Assembly (NCBI GenBank): GCA_016946835.1
Contig: JACVTC010000013.1
Location: forward strand, 1,303,501-1,367,500
DNA length: 64,000 nt
Source: Neocallimastix lanati (nom. inval.)
Lineage: Eukaryota > Neocallimastigomycota > Neocallimastigomycetes > Neocallimastigales > Neocallimastigaceae
Direction of reading: 5' to 3'
Part shown: positions 36,729 to 50,744 of the stretch, piece after piece
Position numbering within the stretch: the first letter of the stretch is position 1
Layout of the letters: each line of letters opens with the position of its first letter
The notes under the pieces: model-generated
Database searches by the model: none
What the model was told of the DNA's origin: nothing
What the model saw: the letters and a program-made list of their open reading frames with translations, nothing else
Position numbers and translations under genes: made by a program

Positions 36729-36895
36729 AATAAATATCTATTTAAATATAAATTATTTATTATTACAAATAATAAATATCTATTTAAATATAAATTATTT
36801 ATTATTATAAACAATAAATATCTATTTAAATATAAATTATTTATTATTATAAACAATAAATATCTATTTAAATATAATATAAATTATTTAAAAGA
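36729..36895. repeat. 42-bp tandem minisatellite, about 3.6 units
   Basis: Units start at 36729, 36771, 36813 and 36855, exactly 42 bp apart. Units 2 and 3 look identical, unit 1 differs near its end, unit 4 diverges after about 22 bp. Each begins AATAAATATCTATTTAAATA. Confidence 0.95.
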
Positions 36896-38940
36896 TATAA
36901 AACAAATAATTTTTTGAAATGATATAAAAAATTTATTGGGTTAAACTTTTACGGTTATATTTTATTTTTTTTTTTTTCCTATTAGTTAATAAAATAAGGC
37001 TATTATAAATTTTATATTATAATCTTAACCTTTATAATTTTATAAAAATATTTAAGGTATAGTACTGCTAATATTTCATAGTTAATTTATGGAATATGTA
37101 ATAGTTTTATATTTTATGTATATAATAGAAAAATTAAAAATTAATTCAATAAAACTTATATATAAAATATTATAGAAATCGGATAAACATAATAGCTTTA
37201 ATTTGATAAGTAAGAAGAAGAAAAAAAAAAAAAAAAGGTAAAAATTTTATATTCATTAAAATAAATATGCATAAATAAAAAGTATATAAGACATTCATGT
37301 ATATATAAGATATAATAATACATCAAATACATTGCATTAATTAAGTATTAAAATAAAATAAAAAAAAATTAATAATGATAATGATTAACTATTACAAAAT
37401 AATTTGTTCAAATGATAATATGATAATACACCCGAACATCAAAATACAAAATAATTTATTATAAATGTAGAAAAATTATAGTAAAAAACTAATAAATATT
37501 TTAAATTTTAATTAATACATCAATACTAATATATACTAATACAAAAATTAAGTTTTATTTATTATAATATATTAGCAATATATTAGCAATATATAAATTT
37601 AATTTATTATTAATTAGAATATATCAAATTATTTCAAAAAAAAAATTTTTTTTTATGAAACTTCATAAAAAAATTTTTTATTTTAAAATAATAAGAACAT
37701 ATATGGAAATATCATATTAAATAATACTATATTAAACCTCAACTAATAAAAAAATTTATTTATATAAAGAAACAAATTCTCTTTTTTTTTTCTTTAAAAA
37801 AAGTTAAAAGATTGTGGTATCTTTAACTATTTATTTATTATTATTATTATTATTACTAATAATTTTATATTATATATTATATATTATATATTTATATTCT
37901 TATTCTTATCATATTCATATTCATATTCGTATTTATATTATCTTGTACATAAAAATAATAATAAAAAATTATTAATGTTACAAAACAATACTTATGAACT
38001 TTTTTTTTTTGCGTAAATCACAATTCAATTAAAAATAATAAATAATTTCATAAAACAGTAGTATTCTATATAAAAATATGAATATTTAAAATATTTTTCA
38101 TAAATGCATTTTGTTGATTAATTTTTTATATTCACATAAAAAATTCTAAAAAATTCTATATAATATATTTATATAATAAGTTGTAATAAAAAAATTAAAA
38201 ATAAAATTGTAAAAAGATATTATAATTTTTTTTTTAAAAAAAAAAAAAAAAGAAGTATAATTATAATATTAAAGAGGTAAAATGATATTTAGATACAAAA
38301 ATAAATATATTGGATAATATTATTAAATTTATCTTTATTTGTTATTTTAGAATTTTTGTTACATTTGTATGGAAATAAATTCATTCAATACCAATATATT
38401 TTTTAAAGGTATGAATAAAAATTTTAAATCATATTTTTATTTATAATATTTATAATAAAGCATTTTTTTAATTATTCTATAAATATATATGTAATATTTA
38501 GGTTAAAAAAAAAAGGAATATAAGAGAAAAAAAAATATTAAAATTTCTAAAAGTATCATTATTTAGAAATTAAATATATTATCTAGTATCTAGTGTATTA
38601 AATTGTCTTTACCAAGATATTTTTTGTATTAAAAAATTAAGATATATTTGAAAATATAACTAGTTATATAATTTATATCTATATTTTTATTAAAAAAAAA
38701 AAAAAAAAAAAAAAAAAGATTAAATTTACAAAAAAAGCTTAAAATTTTAAAATCTATTAAGAAAAAGAGATTATGAGTAGTAAATTTTTATTAAATATCT
38801 CATTTTTTTTTAATTTTTAAGAAGCATTATAAATTATATTATTAATTTTAAAGATAAAAGTAATTATTAAGAATTATAAAGACTTTAAAATTTTATTTTC
38901 AAATTATACAGATTAAAAAAAAAAAATTTAATAATATAAT

Positions 38941-38978
<38 letters not shown>

Positions 38979-39021
38979 GTTAAATTTATATTTTTATAAA
39001 TCATTTATAAATCATTCTAAA

Positions 39022-40905
39022 ATGATTAAAGATTTATCGTATAATCAAAATCAAGATATCTATTCCAAAAATTTGGATAATAATAAGTTATCAAATTGTC
39101 ATAATAAACCGAAATTAGAATCCAAAATAAAATCTAATCTATTAAAGTCTTTAGTCCAAAATATTGAAGATGAAACCGAAGATACCTACTATGAAAATAG
39201 TGAAAGAAGTTTTATTGAAAATTTATCAATTTGTAAATATTCTTCAAATGGAATTATTACAGAATCATTAAATACTCCAACAATTTCAGAAATTAATGTT
39301 ACTCCGGCTGTGGTATCATTAATAAACATAAAATCAGACAATTCTGATTTAAAACAAGATTTGGAACACTACAAATCTCTTATCAATAAAAAAAATACTG
39401 TTAAAAGTAATAGTAGTAATTCCACTAACAAAAGTAGTTCTAAAAGTAAATTCTTTAGTAGAGAATTCTTTAGTCATTTTAGACCTTTTGGTTGGTTTGA
39501 TTCAAAAAAGCGTAATAATGGAAAAATTGAAAATTCAAGCAGTTTATCTCAATCTTCAACTATAAATTATGATGATTGTAATAATGAAACTGACGAAAGC
39601 AGTAGTAGTTTAAATAATAATAAAGACCAAACCGATAATGAAAAAAGCGAAATTACATTAATTTCATCTCATCAAATAAATTTTGAATTTTCAAATATTG
39701 TGGCTAATTCATCTAATTCTAAAGAGAGTAGTAGTAATCCAAAACCATTCATTGATTCTAAGTTACATAATTCAGCAAATAAAGAACATAAAAATAAGAA
39801 GCAAGTTTTAGATAATAAAATATTATTGAATAATTCCGAAGATAATACTTTATTAAACGTTAATAAAAACGAAAATAAAAGTGAAACTGAAACTGGAAAT
39901 GAAATTAAAGACATAAATGGCAATAGTAATGAAAATATCTATAAGAATGAAAATATTTTAGATAAGAATTCTATTGGCATATCAGCTTCTGAATCGATGA
40001 TTTCCAATAATGATAAAAACGAGAATAACAGTAAACAAATCTTCAAAAACAACAGCAATAAAGAAAAAGTCTTTGAAAATGACATAGAGGATTCTTCTTT
40101 ATTTTCTAGTTCTACTCTTTTTACTGAGAATCTTGCATTCACTGAAATTCCAACCAATATTAAAAACGTTGATAATTGTTCCCATAAAAATGATAGTGGA
40201 GATATATATAAAATTAAAAAAATTAATAAATATCATACATTAGGTACAAGTAGTCCAAATTTTGAAAATAAAAAATCTAATGAAAATATTGAAAATATTC
40301 AACCAGTAGATAGTATTGAGACTGGTAAAGAAAAAGTTAGTGATATAATAAATAAAATGGAAAAAAATATGGAATTAGGTGATGATAAAATTATTGAATC
40401 TGAAGATTCATCTAATATTTCTACCTCAGAAATAGCATTACTCGAATATGAAACTGAAAGTGAAGTTTATATTTCAAATAAAATGAATAATTTTGATTCT
40501 GATATTGAAGTTGAAATTATTGCTATTTCTTCCCCAAAATCTGAAAATGAAAATAATGATGATCCTAAGAATGAAAACATTAATGAAAATGAAAATGATA
40601 GTTATAATAATAATACTCTTGATAGCTCCTCATCTGAATCAAAGCAAGAAAAAACTATTAATAATAATGAAATTAATGGTCTTAAAATAAATAATTTAGA
40701 TTGTAATAATTTTGTTAATGATGTTAATGACAAAAATGAAATATATTCTAATAAAACATACAATATCAATGAAAAAGATATTGATACAAAAGAATATATC
40801 GATTTAATAAATAATTTTAATAATACACAAATCAATAATGTGAAAGAAGATAGTGAATCCACTTCTCTCCCAATTCATCCTAAAAATGATATTTTAAATA
40901 TCAAT

Positions 40906-40946
<41 letters not shown>

Positions 40947-43900
40947 AATTATTAATAACCAGGATATAAATTTAAATGATCAAAATATAGACACATCGTC
41001 TTTCACTTCACAAAATATTGAAAGTATTATTAATAGTAATAATAATAATAATAATAAAATAAATAATAACAAACAAAATAAATCAAACATAATACCACAT
41101 TCAATTAACACCACAATTTTATCAGAAAATGATAAAAATATAATTTCTTCCCAAAAAGATTCTTTAAATACAAATATAGACATATCTACACTTACTTTAT
41201 TAAGTAAATCAAATGATACAACATCGATTAATACTCATAAATTATCTATAAACAATAGTGATGATCATTCTGGTTTGATATCAGATGAATTATCACAAAA
41301 TTCTTTATACGTTAAAAATACCGAATATAAGAATAATTTAGTTTTAAACAAAGATTCAAATCATAACGCATTAGCAACTATACAACAACCATTCCTTATT
41401 AAAAGCGATTCAGATGTTAGTAATATTGAATTAAATATTAATGATAATAATAACTTTATAAATATTAATAATAATCAATTAGATCTCAAAATAAATCAAC
41501 ATAATATTTCAACTATAAATTCTAAAAATACAGAAGAAATTGAAATAAATGATATTGAAAAGACGTCATCTAAGGGTATAAGTAATATATCAGAAAATGA
41601 AAATCATAATAATCTTCGCGATTCCTACAATTCATTCAATAATTTAAATACTGATAATGAATTTATTAGTAGTAATGATCATGAACAACTTAATAAAATT
41701 AACGAAAAAATTTCATCAACTATTAATGAACAATTAAAAATTGAAAATAATAAAAATAATAACCCTTCACTCGACGCTCCAATCTTGTTAAATAATAAAA
41801 ATGAAGGTATCACTGAAATCAAAAATGCTCAAACGGGTATAGAAAATATTATAGAGTATGTTAAAACTGAAATTGAAGAAACGGACACTGAATATATTAC
41901 AACTGAAATTAAAGAAGTAACAAGTACAGTTCCTTTACCTGCATTGGATGAAATATCATCTATAGTAGTGTCTCCTGAAATGGGTGAAATATCATCTATA
42001 GTTGCTTCCCCTGAAATGGGTGAAATATCATCTATAGTTGCTTCCCCTGAAATGGGTGAAATATCACAAATAGTTGCCTCCCCTGAAATGGGTGATATAT
42101 CACCAATAGTTGCCTCCCCTGAAATGGATGAAATATCACCAATAGTTTCCTCACCTGAAATGAACGAAATTAATAATGAACCTACTAAGCTAAACGATGA
42201 AAAAATAAAGATTGAAGATAAAAAGGTTGAAGAGATAACACCAGATATTAAACTTGAAGAAAAATTAGATAATGACAATAGCTTTGACATCCAAGATGAA
42301 AATATAAGTGTTAGAAGAAGAAGAAATCAAAATCAATTAAAGTCTGTTTTGAAGACTCGAAATCGTCACTCATTCCCAGAATGTGGTGCTAATTCACTTG
42401 AACTGTCACTTCTTACACATATTCCATTAAATCAAATTGGAGACAAAGAAAATAAGATTGGTATTCCAGGTGTCGAAACTATTGTTGTACGTCAAAGAAG
42501 AAAATCTGTCAATTTTGATAGAAATGCCTTCGAAAAGGTTTGTTACTTCACTTCTACAGAAAAGCCAGAAGATATTCATTCACGTGATGTTCAAATCAAA
42601 GAAGATGAACAATCTTCAAATTCAATTCAAACCTTATTAAATACAGAAGTTCAAAAATTGGTATCGGATGAGGTTACGGGAAAAGGAGAATACAGTAATT
42701 TAGGTAAAAATGCCTCCAATATTTCTTCATCTACCATAGTTAATGTAAACAATTCAATTTCTGAATCTGATGTCAACAATACTACCAGTAATCAACCTTC
42801 AGAAAGTGGTGACACTAGCATTAGTAGTTCTACTTTTGATGTTATTGTAGAGCCATCTACTTTAGCCGACTTAAATATTAGTTCTGAAGAATATAATGGA
42901 AAAATTCCAATTACTTCATTACCTTCATTAACTTCTTTATCTACTATATCCGATTCAATTTCAATCTCAAAGGATTCAGCATCCTCTTCCACCAATACCC
43001 TTTCTATTACTATCAAAGCGGAAATTGAACAAGAAATTAAAAATAAATGTCTTCTCAAAGATTCCTCCTTAAAGCTTAATGATCCTTCTTCTTCATGGTC
43101 ACCAATTCCAAGAAATGTGATTCATTTACCAAAAATTAAGCATAAAGCTAAGGATTGGGAACCTCATATTGTTATTGAAAGCTTTGAATTGGTACCAAGA
43201 TTTGAGGGACAAACTCAAGATATGTGGGATGTATTACAAGTTAAATTGAAGGTTCAAAATCTGGATTACCATAAAAAGGTGTTTATTCGTTATTCTACCG
43301 ACGCATGGGCCAGCTATAAAGAAGAAGAAGCTAAATATAGTTGTTGTATTCGTAAGGCTATTCAAAATCAAGATAATTCGTACAACTGCTATGGAACACA
43401 AAAAACCGTTGGTCTTGACCGTTTCATTGCAAAAATTGATGCTTCTAGTTACTTTGTGTTACCAGATTGCGGAAGACATACTTGTATGCAACGTCCAACA
43501 ACAATGCTTCTCGTCGCTAGGTATGAAGTTCAAGGAACTACCTATTGGGATAATAATCATTTCACGGATTATAAATTAGAATTAGTTAGAATTCCAGCTG
43601 GTTATGATGTTCCACGTCATCATGGATATTCTAAAGTCGGAGATGCTTCTATTATTTCATGTGCAGCATGTGCTGAAGAAAAACGTGAAGCAGAATTAGC
43701 TAAAATTAGAAAATTACAAAAAGAAGATGAAAAAGAAAAGAAAGAAAGAACTAAGGTTCGTCACTTGGGTGGTGGAAAAGCATTACTTTCTAATAACTTT
43801 TCAGTTATGGATTCTAATTCCAATAAAGATTTCTCCATGGATCCAAATAATATTTATGCTAAGGAATTAATGAAAAAGAATGAAAATAAAAAGAAAGCTA

Positions 43901-44687
43901 CTCCTACTCATACTACTACTACAACTACTACTATCAAGTCAACTGATAAAAAGAAAGAATCCTCAATTCATGATAAAAAATCAAAAATAAACACTATCAA
44001 TAATAAGGATTCATCCTCCTCTTTATCAAAATCTACTATAGATAACCAAAATAACTATCGTAAGTTTAAAATTTATATATATATATATATATTAACTGTA
44101 AAATGATATTTATTTATATATATTCAAATTTATTTATTTATATATATTTATATTTATTTATTTATATTTATTTATTTATTTATATTTATTTATTTATTTA
44201 TATTTATTTATTTATTTTATTTATATTTATTTATTTATTTTATTTATTTATTTATATTTTATTTATTTATTTTATTTATTTATTTATTTATTTTATTTAT
44301 TTATTTTATTTATTTATTATATTTATATATTTATGTATTTATTTATTTATTTATTTATTTATTAAACCATTATTTACATTATTTTTATTATTTTTATTAT
44401 TTTCATTAATATTATTATCTATCTATCTTATTCATTCAGAAGATTATCATAGTAATTATGTACCATGTATGTATTCGTATGATCCATATTCATCTGATTA
44501 TAATTCAAGTATGTCAGGATCATCGCTTTATTCTTCTGACTTTTCTGATGTTTACACATATGGAGGAGGAATTTCAGAATATGATTCATCATACTATACG
44601 AGTGATTATTCATATAATCCAAATCCATATTTATCATATGGTAATACTGTTTCTTCTACAAAAAACAGTAATAATGATACTAATAAC

Positions 44688-44727
<40 letters not shown>

Positions 44728-45272
44728 GTAATATTAACAATAATGAAACACCATATGGTTATGGAAGATCTAGATCCTACTCTACTGGATCAATTTATTC
44801 ATCTGATTATTATCAAAGAAAGAATTATTTCGGTAATGATAATTCATCAGAATATTCAGTTTATTCAGCAAATAAGAATTCTTATGTTTCATCTATGAAA
44901 CAAACTATAATTACAAATAATGAAGCATCAACCAATTCTATTGAGGGAAACATCGATAATAATAGTAATAAGAATATTAACACTTCCAATCTTTCAACTG
45001 TAACTACCAATTATGCAAATTCTTATAATCCTTCCTATCAATATAATTATAATTTTGGTGCTAATCAAACAAATGAATCTTCCAGTGGAAACGATAATAA
45101 AATAGATTCATCTTCTCAAAGTTATAATCCAAGATACGGTAGTAGTAAATATAATTTATACAATTACGATACTTTATATTCAAATTCACCAATGAGTAAT
45201 TTGTATAATGGTTACTCTACCTATAATAACGTGAATTCTTCTATGTTAACTGATACGAATGCATTCTATTAA
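39022..45272 (+). CDS. giant CBM21 protein, probable glycogen-targeting regulatory subunit of protein phosphatase 1
   Basis: Two exons, 39022-44059 and 44440-45272, give 1956 residues; unspliced, the first frame would end at 44106. The first 970 residues are Ser/Asn/Glu-rich and probably disordered. Six tandem copies of an 11-12 residue unit (SPEMGEISSIVA type) span about 41945-42165. The sequence RRKSVNF at residues about 1159-1165 fits the RVxF docking motif for PP1. A CBM21 starch/glycogen-binding domain covers about 1380-1525 (IVIESFELV, KKVFIRYSTDAWASY, CYGTQKT, TTYWDNNHFTDYKLELV with the family's WDNN..DY). This pairing is that of PPP1R3/Gac1, which bring PP1 to glycogen to activate synthase. 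The second exon adds a Tyr/Ser/Asn-rich tail. The length is far above the usual 300-1100 residues. Confidence 0.85.
44110..44362. repeat. (TTTA)n-type array filling the CBM21 intron
   Basis: Imperfect TTTA/TTTATA array occupying most of the intron 44060-44439. Confidence 0.85.
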
Positions 45273-45528
45273 TATTATGATAATAATTTTAATGAAAAAA
45301 AATTATAAAAATTATCAATTAATAATTATACAAATAATTAAAAAAAAAATAATAATAATGAAATAAAAAAAAAATTAAATTAAACTTATATATATACATA
45401 TAGTTGTGTATATATACATATGTAAAGAACAAAAATGAAAAATATAAAATTAAAAAAAAAATATGAAAAAAGTTCAATTAACCAAAAAAAAATAAAAAAA
45501 AAAATTCTTATATTCCATATACTATCAA

Positions 45529-45577
<49 letters not shown>

Positions 45578-46105
45578 TAATAATAATAATAATAATAATA
45601 AAGTAAATCTAAAATCCAATATATACCATATACTACTAATTAATTACATACAAAAATGCATAAAAATTATAAAATATTATATAATTATTACATATAAACC
45701 ATAAAATATTTACATAATTACATATAAAATACATACACATATACAGATAAACCATTGAATATTTTACATAATAATATAATAACATAAAAAAAAATGCATA
45801 CAAATTCATATAAACCGTAAAAATATTACCCAATTTTGACATATAATTTAAAAAAAAAAAAAAAAAAATACTGATTGAAAAGAAAAAAATAATAAGGGTA
45901 TATTTTTTTTTTATTATGTTTTTTTTCTTATTTAAAAAAAAAAATAAAAAAAAATAAAAAAAAATAAGTATAAATAGTATATATATATGTAATTTTTTTT
46001 TATTTAAAAAAGAAAGAAACATAGATTAATTATTAATATTTGTTTTAGATATTAATGTTATGAAGTATTTTTTTATTTAATTATGATTAATAATATCAAC
46101 AAATA

Positions 46106-46138
<33 letters not shown>

Positions 46139-46233
46139 ATAATAATAAATATAATAATAATATTAATATTAATATAAAATTTAATGTATATATATAATAT
46201 TTTTTTATTTAAGAATTAAAAAAAAAATTGATA

Positions 46234-46269
<36 letters not shown>

Positions 46270-46479
46270 ATCATTTATATAATATGTATTTGTTGTCATA
46301 AAAAATTAATCCTAATACTTTTTTTAATCTTTATAATTTAATTATTAATATTTAATTTTTTAATATTTTAAATATTAAAAAAAAAAAATAATAACAATAT
46401 TTTTGAAAAAAAAATTATTGCAAATAATTTTTATAATAATAAAAAAAAAAAGTTACAAAAGCAAATAATTTTTGTAAAA

Positions 46480-46533
<54 letters not shown>

Positions 46534-46916
46534 AAAAAAAATAAAAAAAATAAAAATAAAATAAAAAAAATAAAAAAAAATTAAAAAAAAAAAAATATAT
46601 ATATATATTAAAATTATATAGAGTTTTTTTTTTTTTTTTGGTTGGTTTATTTTTATTAAAATAATTTATTAATTTATTAAAACTTTTAATATTTCAAAAT
46701 ATTTCAATTCATTAGTATTATTTCTTTTGTATGTATATTTATAATTATTATATCTCTTAACATCCTTTCTAAACGTGTATATATATATTTATCATTGTAA
46801 TTCTTTTTTTTTTTTTTTTTTTTTATTGAAGTAAATAATAAAAAAAAAAAAAAGAAAAAAAAAAAATAAAGTAAAGAATTTATTGAATATAATCACCAAT
46901 TTTGTTTTAATTTATT

Positions 46917-47420
46917 CATTAAATAATAATAGTAGAATTAGTGATAGTAAAAATAAAAATATTAATATTAGTGATAGTGAAAATATCATATTATCATTAC
47001 TACTACTACTAATTTAGTGAATAGTTCAATTGGTGAAAATGGTGCTAATTTTTTTTTTTTTTTTTTTTAAGTAAATTTTCTGACTAATGAGTGTATAAAT
47101 ATATATGTGACGTGGTACCGATGATATAACTTCTTCTCTCTTCTTTGTGGAAGAGACTTAACAGAAATTATACCTTCGGGGCTAGTACTCAGCAAATAGA
47201 GGTTACTATACCGAAAATATAAGCGCAAACTAACCAGGAGCATCAACACTGAAAATGCAGTAAGACAGGAGAGCAGGGCCAATGCCTCTGAAGGAGAAGA
47301 CTATAAGACTATAATTTCTTTCAGATAGTCAATTCAAATCCTAATCCATAAAGAGAAGAGGTTCGTTGCATAGGGAACTTTTTTCTGAATTTATTTATAC
47401 ACTTTATTTTCTGAACGTTA
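46917..47420. pseudogene. second, inverted copy of the 27-28 kb relic family
   Basis: Two parts match the relics at 26.7-28.0 kb on the other strand: 46917-47030 (Asn/Ser-rich, NKNINISDSEN) and 47294-47404 (about 91% over 93 bp with 27920-28022). Between them, richer in G+C, the plus strand reads RKYKRKLTRSINTENAVRQE while the minus strand has a 71-codon hydrophobic frame (47067-47282); neither is clearly real. The order of the two matching parts relative to strand differs from the first locus, so this is not a simple duplication. Confidence 0.5.
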
Positions 47421-48025
47421 CTTCTTTATTTTGCGTTACTATTTACTATTTCAATTATTATTATGTTCATATTGAGCAAATAATTCTATGTTTTTTATTT
47501 TTGTTATTAAAATTAAAAGTATTAATGTAATTTATAAAAGAATAAAAAAAATAAAAATTAAAGTTAAAATTGCAATTATAAAAATTTTGCAATGCGGCTA
47601 TAAAATAAAGTCATATACTTTTAAGATAATTCTATGCAATTATAAATAAATATATAAATGTTTAAATAATTAAATATACAATTAAATAATAAAGAAAAAT
47701 TGCAATAAATATATTTTAATATATAAATAAATAAATAAATATATTTAAATATAAATTAATTATTATTAAATAATAATTTCAAAAGAAATAATAATATATT
47801 CTATTAAAAGAAGATTAATAAAAAAATATTTTTTATAAAAAATTACTTTCACAATTGAATATTATTTATTTATTTATAAAAAAATATGACTCCATTTTTT
47901 TTTTTGTTTTAACCTTTATTAATATATAAGGGTTAGATTAATTATAGGTTAGGTAATTATTTTTTCTTTATTATAAATTGCTTTTTTTTTTTTTTATTTT
48001 AATCAAAAAAAAAAAAAAAAATTAA

Positions 48026-48184
48026 AATTGATCCGTTTAGTATTATTGAATTTTTTCAATCCTCAACAAGCGGATTAATTGATACATTTATTTAAGGTTT
48101 TTTTTTTTTATTTTTTATTTAAATAAATGCTTAAAAAGTCTGTAATCGTCACCTCTTTGAGGTATCCCAGTTTTTTTTTTTTTT
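48026..48184 (+). other. cluster of inverted repeats ending in a T-run (possible structured RNA)
   Basis: A 10 bp inverted repeat (48026-48035 with 48071-48080, one G-T wobble) encloses a perfect 6 bp hairpin with TTTT loop (48045-48060). Downstream, a 5 bp ACCTC/GAGGT hairpin (48151-48163) is followed by a 14-T run (48171-48184) that could stop RNA polymerase III. No known RNA family recognised. Confidence 0.25.
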
Positions 48185-49359
48185 ATTTATTATAAATTTA
48201 TAGACAATTATTTAATTTTATAATATTTCATTCATTTATATTCCAAGCAATTTATTGGTCTTTTTTAAAAAAATTAATTAATTAATTTATTTAATGTGAA
48301 AAATATTAATTAAAAGGTTAAAAAGAAAAAAAAATTAACAATTTTCTTGATATAAGATAAATAAAGCCTGCATTATGTGATTTTTTTAATTTGATAATTA
48401 TTTATCTAATTTATTCAAATTTATCTATTCATTTAATTATTTATTTCACTAATTAATTAATAATATTAAAATAAAATTATTGTTTACTATTTATTTTATT
48501 AAAAATTTATTATTATTATCATTATTATTATTTTTTTTTATTAAAGTGGATGATTTAATCAAATGTAACATTTTCTTTATTTCTCTATATTTTTTTATCT
48601 AATTGTTCTATCATTAATATTATTATTATTTATTTTATTATAAATTTTATTATTACAGTTATTGATAATATATATTTATATTTTATAATTTTATAATTAT
48701 ATTTAATTATTATTTATTGATTTTTTTATTTTATTTCATTAAATATTTTTATTATTTGAATAAATATATGTATATATATTTTTTTTTATAAAATATTAAT
48801 ATCCATATATTCTAAAAAAGTTTATAAAAAAAAAATAATAATAAAATATAATAAATAATAAATAATAATTCCTTTTTTTTTTTTTACTTATTTAATGAAT
48901 TTTTCATAGTCTTAATAAATTAAATTAAATTAAATTTTAAAAAAAGTGGTCATAATTTAGGGTTACACAAGTTTTAAAATAATAAAAGAAAAAAAAAAAT
49001 TTTTACTTTTTTTATTTGTTTTTTTTACCCACCAAATTTTTAATTATTTAAATTTTCATTTATCAACTTTAATATTTATATTTTATTTTTGATACTTTAA
49101 TATTATTTTGTATGAAGTTATTACTATTATTGCTACTATTATCATTTATTAGATTGTATGATCTTATTACTATTATTACTACTATTATCATTATCACTAT
49201 TATCACTATTATGTATTACTTATTATGATTCAATAGTATTTTATTACTATTAAATACTATTATATATATTATTAATTTAATATTTATTTATTAATATTAA
49301 TCATTACTATTTATTATCATTATTTAATTATTATTTATCATAATTATTTAATTATTATT

Positions 49360-49740
49360 TAATTATTATTTATTATAATTAATTAATTATTTATTATGTA
49401 TTATGTATTATGTATTATTTATTATTTATTATTTAATTATTTATATTATTTATTATGTATTATTTATTATTTATTATTTATTATTTATTATTTATTATTT
49501 ATTATTCAATTATTTATTATTCAATTATTTATCATAATTATTTAATTATTATTTAATTATTATTTATTATTTATTATTTATTATTTATTATGTATTATTT
49601 ATTATTTATTATTTATTATTTATTATTTAATTATTTATATTATTTATTATTTATTATTTAATTATTTATATTATTTATATTATTTATTATTTATTATTTA
49701 ATTATTTATATTATTTGTTATATATTATTCAATTATTTAT
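49360..49740. repeat. imperfect TTATTATTTA satellite-like tract
   Basis: Short units of ATTATTT/ATTATGT/ATTTAATT recur for about 380 bp with frequent variants. Confidence 0.75.
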
Positions 49741-50211
49741 CATTGAAATAAATTAAAATAACAAAATAAGTAAACGGATTAATAAATTAAATAAACAAAA
49801 TAAGCAAACAGATAAATAAATTTGAAAATTATATAAATTAAAATTTAAAACAGAATTAAAAAGAAATTGATTTTAAAATGTGTTAAATTAATAAATTAAT
49901 CTATAATTTCATTTAAAAGTAAAATAAATAAATTGATCTATTTCATTAAAGTACTGAAAATCACTTATTATCTATCATTATTATATATAATTATATAATA
50001 TAATAATAATTCAATTATTTTTTTATTTTATATTTTTTAATTTTATTTTATTTTTATTTTTCTTTTTATTTTAATTATTATTATTATTATTATTATTTTT
50101 ATTTTAAAATAAACCGAAATTCATAAAAGTTTAATGATTCGATAAATATACAAATTATGCTTAAAAAAACCTAAAGAAAACAAAAACAAATTGAAACAAT
50201 AACAGTAATAA

Positions 50212-50245
<34 letters not shown>

Positions 50246-50318
50246 ATAACAAAAGTTACATAAAAAAAAAAAAATAGTGAAAGATAAAATAAAAATAATA
50301 ATTGAAAAAAATTTCTAT

Positions 50319-50354
<36 letters not shown>

Positions 50355-50617
50355 TACTTTTTACTTTAATTTATTCTTTTTATTTTATTTTTATTATTTA
50401 AAATTTTATTTTATGTTAATTTTATTTTTTTCTTTTTTATTATGCATTTAAATCATTCAATATTTTGAATGATATAATTTTATTTATTATAATCTAAAAT
50501 AGAATGGAAATTGAAAATATAAATTTCAATTTTCAAATTTAATTTATTTTTTTTTTTATATAACATAGAAATAAAATGAAAACTTAATAATAAATCTATT
50601 GTTATATACTACAACAC

Positions 50618-50653
<36 letters not shown>

Positions 50654-50744
50654 TATTTAAAATTACATTACAATAATAATAAAATATAAAATATAATAAA
50701 GAAAGAAACCAAAAAAAAAAAAAAAATAATAAAAAAAAGAAAAA

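Larger units (their letters stand above)
34140..39021. other. 4.8 kb low-complexity spacer upstream of the CBM21 gene
   Basis: A- and T-runs, (TTTA)n at about 34817-34908, a 42 bp minisatellite at 36729-36895, an (AAT)n patch at about 36516-36547. No coding signal on either strand. It must hold the promoter of the downstream gene. Confidence 0.6.
45273..50744. other. 5.5 kb spacer with poly-A tracts, relics and satellite-like DNA
   Basis: Contains A-runs (about 45531-45575, 46107-46135, 46482-46530), relic sequence at 46917-47420, structured elements near 48026-48184, and a TTATTATTTA-type imperfect satellite at about 49360-49740. No complete gene on either strand. Confidence 0.6.

Noticed and set aside
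41829-42290. Antisense frame of 153 codons with regular repeats
   Set aside because: Shadow of the six-copy repeat in the CBM21 gene; the sense strand is clearly coding.
45386-46022. Poly-Phe and poly-Lys frames on both strands
   Set aside because: Produced by long A-runs in a spacer.
48955-48970. Single TTTAGGG-like telomere motif
   Set aside because: One copy only, not tandem; similar singletons near 47930 and 61075 are expected by chance.
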